From Mugil cephalus (lineage: Eukaryota > Chordata > Actinopteri > Mugiliformes > Mugilidae): a stretch of 64,000 nt of DNA. Shown here in pieces: positions 1 through 10,617 of this stretch; the stretch's first letter is position 1; each line of letters begins with the position of its first letter. Below the pieces are notes generated by a model that was not told the origin of the DNA, did not search any database, and saw nothing but the letters and a program-made list of their open reading frames with translations. Made by a program: the position numbers and the translations under genes. The stretch is taken from positions 13,486,357-13,550,356 of the forward strand of contig NC_061789.1 in NCBI RefSeq assembly GCF_022458985.1, read 5' to 3'.

Positions 1-3000
1 GGAGGCAGAAAAGAGGGAAGCTTGAGGCAAACACTGTCATTTTCAACCATGAAAATGTTGTCTTGCTGTATTTCTGGCTGCTAAAACTGAAAAATCATAA
101 ACACAAGCTGGAAGTTTTATCACATATCAGGCACTGCCAGTCGTAGACGACTTTGGTTTGGCTTTGGCAATTAAAAGAAATGATTGGAGTGAGACAATCA
201 ACGCCTTCATATCAGGTCAGATTAATATGTAATGTATCATCAGCTTCAGCCCGGAAAACATTATGGGTTAGACTAAATCATGACTGAAATTATGTTAAGT
301 TAATACTTTTTTAGGGGACTCTTGTCACGTGTTAATGCTAATGCTAACCTCTAAGTAAAGCAACGTTAATTGCGTGTTTCAGGGATGTCCAAGTAGAAGT
401 TGCATTTACTACGTTACCCTCCGCAGTGTTTCCACTTTCCTCTTGGAATATCTTTGTTGGAGAGGCTTCACTTTGTAAAAACAGGCCAGACTTCGTCCCC
501 TCTGTGTCCTCCTTTGGTCAAATCGTCCATTCAGTGAGTGAGAGTGTAGGGGTTGGTGAATGTAGTCCCATCAGTCAGAGTCAACTTTTTAAAATAACAT
601 TCACAGTCTTGGGGAGTGAGTGTATTAGTATATTCTCTAAAATATACATTTACCTCATCCATTCTTGCCTAAACAGGCTACGGTGTTGGAGATGTGTTGC
701 ATCCAGTCAAGACACGCCCCTCAAAAAACATCACATTGTTTACAAACGATGAAGCTGTCTATAGGGACAGGATGTGACATCATGATGACTACAAGTGGCC
801 AAAAATGAATGAATATAAATTAATATACTGTAAATAACATGAAGTTATTTGCACAGGCAAGCACAGTACAGCTTCGAAAATACCCTGTATCACTGAGAAT
901 GCATCTGCTAAAAAGCCTAATAAACACATGTAGTGTAGTATAAAATCAGAACAAATAGCTAATAACAGAGAAGCCAAAAGGAGAGGGGTTCTGGAAAATC
1001 CTTGCTCCATCGCACCATCCGGCGGAGAAGATCGGACAATGAGCCACGCCTGAGGCCTCAGAATAAATGCCTTGTGAAAAGGCAGGTAGCTTTATCTCGA
1101 CGGCTAGACAAGCACGAGCTAACTAAAGTTTCAAACAAACTTCACCGGACAAGCTGACGTCTCATCTGATTTTGGTATCTGAAGAAGTTTTAGGTTTTTA
1201 CTCAACAAAAAGGCCCTAGGCCAGTAGGCAGCCCCCGAGGACCGGCAAACTTCAGACTACCGCTACTGCGCTAAAGTGTTAACACTGCACGCTCAATCCA
1301 CGTCATGTGTCGACTCTTGAAAAAGAGAAGTAGTTGAGGGAGCACTTGAGAAAGTTGTTAACTGTGACAAGGGAGTCCAATTGAAAATAAAAAAAAAAAA
1401 AAAGAAGTTATATCCCTCTGAGAGTGGAAAAAAAGAAAGAAAAGGAGGAGGAAGAAGAGAGCAGGAAGCTAAAAACGGTGGTGAGTGAAGTAGATAATGA
1501 AGATTCCCCTATAAAGCTGACTGAATGCTACCGGTCTAGCCTATGGGGGAGAGCCATTTGAATAATATGACTTCCACTTTGCTTCTTATTATTGAGTCGG
1601 CTCTTTCTTTGCCAGCTAATATTAGTTAATTTAGCTAGCAGAGCCGTGTGTCAGACTACCAAAAGAAAAGAAAATCAAGGGCATATTTTTAATTCATTGA
1701 CATGGACACGAGTCTACCTAAAATTTGCATACTCCTAAATGTTCCCAGGATCATATAATAGAATTATTAACATAATAAGAATATTACATTGTTGTTTATG
1801 GTAGAAATAGACTGTAATATGAGTCGAGCAGGTGTGAAACCGAAAGCCGCCTCATTTTCAGCCTTGTCACTCAAGATGGAGTATGATAAACCAACCAGCG
1901 CTTTTTGCCTGAAGATTAAATACAGCTAGTCAACGCTTTATTATCTGATGTTGATTCATGGGATGGATTCCCAAAGTCACCCAGTAATAAACTAGACATG
2001 TGACACTCCGTGATCCTTTTATCTTCATGGAATCTAATCAGATGCCAGTGGCTCGCCTTCCCCCCAGAGGGGCCTCAGATAAGTGTGTTATCTAGATCAT
2101 TCCACTGCTGCTAACACAATCACCAGCAACCAACATTTCCTACCCGAGAGATGAGCCCGTCCTCCCTTCAGCTAACCGGGAGAGCATGTGCACGCCCATA
2201 CGTGCACTCTTGTCGGCGTCATTAAGCCCCCGCTCTCTGCCGACATTAGTAGATCATGGGGCTTTCATCAGGAAAGGGATCTGGGAACAAAAATCATAAA
2301 ACCTTTTTATTTATTTTTTTATTTTTTTTGTGAACGTAGCACAAATCCGCCCAGGTTCTATTTATAAACCCTGCATGCCCGCTATTTGTGAACACAAACT
2401 TCCTGTTCCCAGCGGCTGAAAAATAAGCCCGTCCCACTCTGGATCAAGCGCTGAACTCTAGTTCGTGACGTTGCTCTGAACAAAAGCCAGACAAAATGGT
2501 ACGGGTTGAAGTGACAGATGGAGCTGAGAAGTGAAAAGTCAAATAAAAAAAATTAAAAAAATGGATGTGAAAGCTAGACACTGAAACCGTGGGAGAGGTT
2601 CAGATCCACAGACCAGTTGAGGCCATGAAAAAAAAAAAAGTCTGTGTGTAAAAGAGTAGCGTGAGGTGATTGTTTATGATGGGATAAAAGTGGGTAAACC
2701 AACATAAACAGCATCACTTCCAGGGTCCGCATCATCATGTTGACCATATGTCCCTGTAGGCGACCTCACATGGCTAAGAGGCCTGCTGGGTAAGGGGGAA
2801 CCAGATGCAACAGCAGCTTCACGTGTGCTTAATCGCGGAAAAGTGGACCTGGAAAACATAAACGTTCACCGGTGCATGCTGTTTAAACACGGCCTGCCTT
2901 TTTAATGAGCGGATGGACTGGATTAGCGTGTGATGTGTGCTCCCACTCCGCAAGTTATTTGTCACTGTGGGATCTTCGGCTACGCTTGCTTCGCAGTCTT

Positions 3001-3577
3001 CAGACTTCTTCGAGCCGTGCACTGCTAATGAATTTTTTCTGCAAACAAGCATGAATCACAAAGTGAGACAAAAAAGTCCAAGAGCAGTACACTAAATCCG
3101 AGGGGAAGGACTGCATATTTGATCGTGCCTTGCTTCTTGATACCCAATTCGGTTCTTGATGAAAAATGCACCGTGGAAAGCAGGTGATCTTATTATAATC
3201 AAACGGCTATATATTCTGTTAAGGAGACAGTGAAATGCCTTTGATATGCACAGCTGGAGGAAATATTAGAGTGGATGTAGGCTTGGTTTGTGCCAAGGAG
3301 CCCCTTGTTCACTTGAGTTACAGTGGCAATGATTGATTGCAGTGAGAGCCTAGAGTGACTCATTGAGCCAACGCCCCAAATGAGTTTCAAGGTTGTTGGT
3401 ATTAACTGCAGTAAATTTTGCATAATTTAAAGCAAGCTAGGCCCATACAAGTCATTCCTCGCAAGACTACGAAGAACTTAGGCAATCCTTTTTTTCTCGC
3501 TGACAGCATTTTGGGCTCTGGTTGTGATCCATCTATGCATAAAGATGAATGTGTCACTTATGCGATGGGGGATATTC
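1..3577. other. Intergenic DNA, no gene recognised
   Basis: AT-rich DNA upstream of baiap2l1. Short open frames occur on both strands, but none has a recognisable domain, exon boundaries that join into a longer protein, or biased codon use. Short A and T runs are frequent (for example near 1389-1402 and 2625-2640). I see no RNA gene and no clear transposon in this stretch. A distal enhancer could lie here, but that cannot be judged from one sequence. Confidence 0.6.
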
Positions 3578-3579
3578 TA

Positions 3580-4032
3580 AATTGTATATAAATATGGACA
3601 ACACGTCCCCGCTTCCTTGCACTGGCCAAACTCAGGCTATTTTCCCGCGTTATCGATGACCCATCCAGACTTCCGCCAGACTCAATCACCCATTTTCATT
3701 TGATTAATACTGCGCTCTCCTCTACCCGCACCAGGCGTGGGGTGCTTATTTATTTATTTATTCATTTTTTCCCACTCTCAAGGTCCTATGGGACCGCTTT
3801 GCAGAGGCAACTTGAAATCACCATGAGGTCACATACTGTTTTTTTAACGTCAAATGACTAACTAAAATGAAACTTATCTGAAAAACTGACACTTACTACC
3901 ACCTAAAATCAGATAAACTATCCCTGAAAAAATGTGACCTATGACCTATACTGCAGCCAGTCACCAGGGGGAGCTCTACTTGCTTTGGCTTCACTTTTGA
4001 GAAGCAGTTCCGCCGTCCATCTTCATACAGTC
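3580..4032 (+). mobile_element. TA-flanked MITE, family A copy 1
   Basis: A 453-bp non-coding element. Its left end resembles GACTGTATATAAATATGGAC (first bases mutated), and its right end is an imperfect inverted copy of that motif reading CATACAGTC. TA dinucleotides flank both ends (3578-3579 and 4033-4034), as expected for Tc1/mariner-type insertion. A second copy lies at 35035-35629: the first ~160 bp and last ~95 bp align clearly, while the middles differ. There is no transposase, so it would have been moved in trans. Confidence 0.7.
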
Positions 4033-4094
4033 TATTGCGTAAATACTTGGTCTAACTTAGCTAAATTTCGTATATTTAAAGAATATTTAGATAG

Positions 4095-4425
4095 TTTTGA
4101 CAGTGATATAGGCAACCGGAGTGGCCCCTTGAGGCTCCAAAAGGGAGAAAATCCCCAATAGACCCTCATGTTAAAAGCCCAAATTTTGGTTGCAATAGTT
4201 TATATTATATAGCCTGAGCTAACAGGTAGCGGAGAGTTGGGTGGGCAGGTGTCAACGTACGACACGACCCCCATGTCCATATTTGAAGTATCCGAGTATG
4301 GGCGAAGTAAAGCTCATCCAACATGGCGACCTCTGGTTCTGCCCACTCCGGGCTTCATTTTCGAGGTTCAGAATCCAATGAATGACGTCACGATTTATTT
4401 TTCCATAGTATATACAGTCAGTGGA
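4095..4425 (-). repeat. Interspersed repeat, family B copy 1
   Basis: About 330 bp related, in inverse orientation, to 14950-15290. Shared landmarks are a start near ACTGTATATACTATGGA, then TTGGATTCTGAACCTCGAAAATGAAGCCC (read in two parts), a GCCATNTTGGATGAGCTTTA segment, a CCAAATATGGACATG-like segment, and finally a GGAGCC...CTCAAG..GCCAC segment. It lies next to the family A MITE, and the start motif is similar, so A and B may be related. The open frame 4237-4434 falls entirely inside this repeat and is not a gene. Ends are approximate. Confidence 0.65.
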
Positions 4426-4435
4426 TATAGTTAGA

Positions 4436-5786
4436 AACAGCTGTCCTCACTTTCCAGCTCACAAGCTAACATTTCTGCGTAGATACACTATATGGCAGGG
4501 GTAGCCTGCGGCATGGGACCCGGAAGTGATCTGCAATATGCCACTGGCAATTTACTTTTTTTTTGACAGAGGGTGTGTAGTTTTCAGGTTTTTTGCAAAA
4601 AGCTGAGAATGTCTGAGAATAGCTTTACATCTCCACTACATTTACTTTATATGCTCCTCAAATGGCCACAGGACGTTGCATTATTTCCACTGCCTTTCCA
4701 AGGTGCTACGCGGTGCCCTTCAAAGCCTGTGTAAATATGTACCCAGTCAATGTTGAGTTTTAGATCCATGTATTAATAGCGACAGAAAAATGCGCAGACA
4801 TGCACCCCTTTAAACACCCTTTAGCTTTTGCTAACAAAACGCCTGATTAGTCTTTATACTGTCGGTAGATTGACGCAGTTCAACTATGAATTAGACGTCA
4901 CGGCTGCACCACGTCTTGGCAGCGGTTGTTGATAAGCCGCAGGTAATTAAGGATGCACCTCAGCAAGACACAGTCACCCAACGGATTTAAATGTATCTAA
5001 TATTTATATGGTAAATTATGTAAATAATAATGCAATAATTAACCATGGGTCGCCTGTGCCCCGTGTTGCCATATTTACTAAAAAGTGAAAATGTGACACT
5101 TTAAGAGACAGGCTTGTAATGTTACGGTGCAAAGCTTCCTTTGCCTGTCATAAAGGCAGATTCGAACTGCATCGTAGATTCAGAGGGATTAGGAAGGTGT
5201 AATTAACCCAGATGCAAACCTTGAGTATTTAGAGAAGGCATCAAGATGACACAGACAGCAATTATTGTATGCCTGTGTCTGTGTGTTTGTGTGTTTTTCT
5301 GAAGTGGCTTCAAACTCACTGAATTAAGGTCCCCTAGCGCGGAGCTTTGTAGCTAAAAATGACAGCTCTTGTCTTATTCAGACAAGATTCGTAGGCGAGA
5401 TGTCTCGGCGCCGCATTACAAGCTTTTTGCAGCTTTGAGGTGTTTGGTGCGATAAAAAAAAAAAAAAAAAGTCTGGATTCCGCAAGGAGTTCAACATAAA
5501 CACAATGATTATGGGATCAATGTTGATGTTAATGTCTGCTGCCATCAGCCGTGGAGTTGGGTTTCACAAGTGTTTGCTAGACTTGGAATGTTAATCCAGT
5601 TCCAGCACAAAGCCTCCAGGCAACAACTATGTATGCTTATTTGTCCCATTCATGATTAGATGACCTGTTCATGGAATCGTTCCGGTTTGCTGATTGAAGT
5701 TTCCCATTTAATCTGAGTTTGAACTGCAAGTCACTGCAAATATCAAACGTCAAGACTAATTTACACTGTAAAAAACATCACCGTAT
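4436..5786. other. Intergenic DNA, nothing recognised
   Basis: Non-coding sequence between two mobile elements. It contains a short TG-rich patch around 5276-5300 and a poly(A) run at about 5453-5470. No gene, RNA or transposon end was identified. Confidence 0.5.
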
Positions 5787-6360
5787 TTCAGGGGTCTTCA
5801 ACGTTTTTCAGGCCAAGGACCCCCAAACTGATGGAGAGATTAAGTAGGGACCCCCTACCAACTATATGTGTTCTATATTAAACTCGGCCTAGTGCTATTT
5901 ATAAATATACATTATTATTATGTTGCTTTTAATATTAAGCTATTTAAATAATATACAAATATTCATTTCCCTATTTCAAACATGTGGAACAGAAGGGTGA
6001 CCGTAAACATAAATATACGTGGCGTAATGACAGATAAAAAATACAATTGAAATATTCAAGTTTTACTTTAAACATAGCTAAATGTAGTAATGACAGTGAA
6101 TCACCAAAACATTTTGGCCTCAGCAGTTGGCTGATGGGAGCAAGCTGCACTGTTAGCTTCTCTTCTGCTAATATTGCGGCCTTGTGATTCATGTTAATGA
6201 GTATTTAATATAAACTTAACTTTGCGATGGAAAATTGTGGAGTAAAATGAAAAAAATAAAATAAATATATATAAAAAATGTATAAACAACCAAAGATTTT
6301 GCGACCCTGCAGTACCGTCACGGACCCACTGGGGGTCACTGCCCCCCTTTTGAAGACCTA
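5787..6360. mobile_element. hAT-like MITE, family D, with 8-bp target duplication
   Basis: About 574 bp, beginning with TTCAGGGGTCTTCAACG and ending TTTTGAAGACCTA, so the ends are inverted around the motif GGTCTTCAA. The flanks CACCGTAT (5779-5786) and CACCGTAA (6361-6368) match at 7 of 8 positions, which fits the 8-bp target duplication of hAT transposons. The interior is AT-rich and lacks a transposase. Related segments occur at 7522-7862, 51771-51929 and 56196-56330. Open frames inside it (5971-6192, 6278 onward) are not genes. Confidence 0.7.
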
Positions 6361-7521
6361 CACCGTAATAGGTAAAAGGACTGGTTTTCGTCGATGGCTG
6401 CTCTGCTTACTTTTTGAGAATGTTTTGTGTTGTCGGTGGAGCACGGGGGAGCTCACACAATATGTGGCAGGGGACCTCGGTTTCACTGGCGCTGATCCAG
6501 CAAGACCCGGCGCCTGACATCGACTCTTTTATTAAATTTTCACACACTGCTGAACGCAATATCATCGGGAACAAATACTCGCAGCTAACCCCGGGTGCCC
6601 GGGCCTGTTTACTCGTGTATTCCAGTTGGTCAGAGTTTGTATGTTTCTGTGGTGTGAGATAATTTCCCGAAGCCAAACAAAAATCTGACCCATTTTACCC
6701 ATTTACAAGGTCAACGCGGACTTGACTCTCGCTCGTAGGAAGCGCTGGTTAACGTTTAGCTCGCCTTTGATGTTCCTGGACGTGAGTTAAAAGCACACCG
6801 TCTGCAATTTGCAGCTCTTACAAGATTCTCTCTTTCATTCTCCAACATCAAACCTGTCCCTCTGTCTTTCCTGGAATAACATTGAAGAACACCTGAACAG
6901 ATGACTCAGCGGTTCAGTGGAGCAGCAGCCTCGCCGCGTAAGAATGAAAGTTTCAGACCTTTGTTCTCATCCCTTCTGAATGACAATGAGTTGGAGAATA
7001 CGCCTCCAACCTCCGAGGAATGACAAAATAGACATTTGGCCTGTCTGCGGCCTTTTTTTGAAAATAGACTTTTAAAGATTGAAAGAGTTTTGACCCCGCA
7101 TAAATATATTCTTTTAAAAATCTATTGTCGGCTTGAAATATTTTATATACGGAGTTTCTCTCTCGCTCCAGTACTTCCAGCCTCCTCCAGGCACCAGCTT
7201 TCAGTTAGTTTCAAGATTAATGTCTTACAGAAACACGAGAAAACGTTTCAGTGAATAATTTTGTTTGGTGCAACCTGAAATCGGTTTAAATCCCAGTTTT
7301 GACTCGGTACCTGGAGTTCACCAGTGAGCTGAAGAGACTCTCCTGGTTGAGAGTTTTCCGTGCTGCAGTGCTGTATAAAAGAAGTAGCCATTTGGCTCCG
7401 GGTCCTCGGCCCGCCCATCAGATTAGGGCTAGATTTATTGGGCTTTCCCGGTGAAAGTAATGAGTTACAGCACTGCGGCTCCATCAGTCTTAATGCACAC
7501 GCTGGTATCGGTTTAAACCAT
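6361..7521. other. Intergenic DNA, nothing recognised
   Basis: Non-coding stretch between two family D elements. Overlapping short open frames on both strands at 6278-6676 show no domain and are mutual shadows. No gene or RNA seen. Confidence 0.5.
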
Positions 7522-7862
7522 AGGTCTTCAACAGGGGGTCTGCGACCCCTACGGGTCCGTGGAGGTACTGCAGGGAGGGGTCGCAAAGTCTTTGGTTGAT
7601 TGGACATTTTCCTATATTTCTTAAATTTCTTTAAATGCACATTAACATGAATCCAACATATTTCAGTAAAGGCATAAATCGAGGTAATCTTTCATAAGTT
7701 TCACTCACTGCTGAGCCAATTATGAGACCTGTGTATTATCTTAATCGCTTCATACTGAATGAAAAATGATAATAATGTGTATTATAAGCACTAGGCTGAG
7801 TTTTATATAGAAGACATACCACTTATCATCAGTTTGGGGGTCCTTGGCCTGAAAAACGTTAG
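7522..7862. repeat. hAT-like MITE, family D copy 2 (inverted, damaged end)
   Basis: Starts AGGTCTTCAACAGGGGGTCTGCGACCCC and runs to GGGGGTCCTTGGCCTGAAAAACGTT. This matches the reverse complement of the left end of the copy at 5787-6360 (the AACGTTTTTCAGGCCAAGGACCCCC segment), with related sequence at the other end. The terminal GAAGACCCCTG expected at the right end is mutated to AGAAGGAACC, so the copy looks old and immobile. The 130-residue minus-strand frame at 7248-7640 overlaps it and is not considered real. Confidence 0.6.
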
Positions 7863-10169
7863 AAGGAACCAGGAGTTGTGTGTCCTTTTGTTTCGTTAGC
7901 TTTATTCTACCCTTGCACTATTTCGAGAGCAGTGTGAGTGACGTCAGTGAAATCAAATCACGACTTTCTCAGCACGACGGTTAAAACCGTTGCGCAAACA
8001 CCAGGTACGCATCAGACTTGCAGGGCTGTGAGCGCCAAAAATCGTGTCCCGTCTCCAAGGCCACAAAGCGAGCTCTTCAACCGTCACCCATTGTCAACAG
8101 AGCGCACCCATGAAGCAGCGCTCCACAGCAACGGGAGAAATGTGGCACATCTGCAAAGGAGGTGGCCTTGCAGTCGCAGCATAAGCAGGCTGTATCTTCT
8201 GAATGCCTTGGTGCGCTTATTTATTCCGTCACGACCGTTGAAGAGCTGCCCTTGAGAGCGCTTAAACAATAAAGAAGACGTATAACGGGTCACGAAAAGC
8301 CTGGGCCACAGTGGCAGAGAGTACAGTACACGGAGAACTTAAGCAGATAAACCGTTATATTCCTTAAATTCTGTTGATAGGCTGTTTTAACACGTTTGCT
8401 ATTAATTTTCCTCTCCTCTTTCTCGCTCTTCTTTTTCACTTGCCCCAAAGCTAGTGCTAATAACATCTCTTTTTTTTCAATACTGCTTGACAGTTTGACA
8501 GGGCTTAAGATTGGCTGACTGGTCCACGCAATTACTCGAGTAAATAAATGGTGCGTGATGGGTGACTGGGGTGTTATTTAGCGCGTTTCTAACAGGTGCG
8601 CTCTTTTAATGAGGCACTGTCTGCGATTACTGGAGGTTTGTGGTAATATTTCCAAAAGGAGCATGTCCAAAATCCAAATGGCAGAAGATTGCACCTCTGT
8701 GACAGTACTTTCTGAGGAAAACAAAAAAAATGATTCTAATTCGGCAAGGTCTGTGCTTCGGTTTATTCAGTGTCCTGTGTGAACCATGTTGATAATTCGT
8801 TCATTTCCTTGCATAAAAGCCACATTTGTTGACTCGCGTCTCTTAGCGATGGCCTGACGTTCCAGTCCCTCAGAAATGCGACCGACTGGTTATAATTTAT
8901 CCTCGAAACTGCTTTATTTAGCTTTACATTCCACTGCTATTGATTCTTGCCTACAGGTACATGACTCAGAGGGAGGTTGTCAGATTGGCCACAATGCAGG
9001 AGCGTTTGAAAAAATAGAATGCGTGCCTTTGGAGACTAATTACGCTGCATGAGTCGCCTAACAACACTTTGAGCGCTAAAAGCAGTGGCACGTGTTCAAA
9101 GGGGAAAACTCTCATTTCTCATTTCCCCCTCCTCATATTTGACTTTACGACAGAAAGTGTGAAGCCTGTGTAACTATATGAACAACCTGCTGGTTATTTA
9201 TTGCCACCCGTGGTGTCTGCTGAGAGAAAGGGGCCAATAAAAAATGGGTAAATAATCAAAATGTCACTGCTGAATCGCAAATAATGCCAGCGATCAACAT
9301 GCATGTCGTGTTGTTTTAGTGTCTCAAAGGTTATGAAACTTCCCTCAGCTCTGGAGAGACATCAGCTGACGGTGAGGGACATCTAGTGGCAAATCCCAAA
9401 ACTTCTGCGCTGCTGTTATTTGTCAAAGTAAGAGCTGCCCCCTTTGTCACATGCAGCATCATGAATGCAACAACTGCTTTGCATGATGCTTGTCGGGGGA
9501 TACAGAAAGCAAATGGAAAAAGTCACACCCATATTCAAAGATTCAGAGGTTGTGGCGTCAAAGTGCACTAGAGCTGTGCAGTTTTGTGTTTTAGTCTGCA
9601 ATGCAGAGAGCAAAAACTTATGTAGGCAGAAAACTCTATTGCTCCAGGCTGAAACAGGGGATCAAAAGCAAGGACGAACAGATTATAGGAAGATACAAAT
9701 AAAAAAAGAAAGAGAAAAAATTATAAAATAAAATAAAAAAAAAAAATCTGCAGTGATTTTTTTCCCAAATAAATTATTTACTTTCAAACCATGCCTTAAA
9801 TTTTGGTGCGCGTTAAAGTATTTCAGTGTTGTGCAGTTGCCTCCAGGGAGCGCCCGTCTCCTGTATTTAATCTATTGTCCAGCTTCTCTGGCATTCAGCA
9901 CACACGGAGTGTCAAGTCTGTCAGAAACATCCAGAGCAATTCCGCAACACCGCTTTCAAAATAAAAGCTGCACAAAAAGAATTTTCCCCTCATTGCATAT
10001 AAATAGACACGGTTGTATGTAAAATGACACAAAAAGTCGATGCGATGTGTTTCATCTCCCATTAAGATAGTCACAACACATCGTTTTAAGAATAAATTCG
10101 TTGTTAAATACAATAGATTTAACTTTTTTTTAAGGAGACAGTGTTTTAACGTGAAGGGAAGGACAACCG
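7863..10169. other. Intergenic DNA upstream of baiap2l1
   Basis: No gene recognised. The sequence is AT-rich with A runs around 9700-9745. Short open frames at 9386-9731 and 9753-10179 have no family features. Proximal regulatory DNA of baiap2l1 probably lies towards the right end, but no specific motif is convincing. Confidence 0.5.
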
Positions 10170-10617
10170 GAAGTGGCACTTATTCCGGTGGATGCGACAC
10201 CTTGCTCACCTTTTACCACCTCCCTCCCTCCACAGGCTTCCTCCTCCTCCTCCTCCTCCTCCTCCTCCTTCTCCTCCTTCTGTGAACTAACCACCTACAA
10301 CAAGTTTGACAGCTCAGCTTTTTGTGCTCACACGCGCAGCGGCGGCAGCGGCAGCGGCCACAGATATCTGGGAATTACTTTTCTCCTTTTTTCTCCGTTC
10401 GGTTTTCTTCTTCTTTTTTCTTTTTTTCTTTTTCCTTTGGTCGAGCGTCCTGCGTCTCCTGCTGGCTATGTGGAAATTTGCTCGCTCGTAGGGTTTTGGT
10501 CCCGCTTGGACCTTTGCGCGTGTTTTTTATTTTTGACAAATTAAGTTAAAAAAAAAAAAGATAAAGAAATAAAAATATATATTTTTTCGTTTTGTTGTTG
10601 TCGCGAAGGAAGTCAAG
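10170..10617 (+). promoter_or_regulatory. baiap2l1: Inferred baiap2l1 promoter/5' UTR region
   Basis: This segment precedes the baiap2l1 start codon. It turns pyrimidine- and GC-richer than the intergenic DNA, with a (CTC)n run at about 10238-10280, a (GGC/AGC)-rich patch at 10337-10360 and T/C-rich tracts at 10380-10440. There is no obvious TATA box. Transcript start and any non-coding first exon cannot be fixed from sequence alone. The ATG context is GTCAAGATGT, with a purine (A) at -3. Confidence 0.4.
10238..10280 (+). repeat. (CTC)n microsatellite in probable 5' UTR
   Basis: About 13 CTC/TCC units with a few interruptions, roughly 340 bp upstream of the baiap2l1 ATG. In other frames it gives meaningless poly-Leu or poly-Ser open frames. 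Confidence 0.8.
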
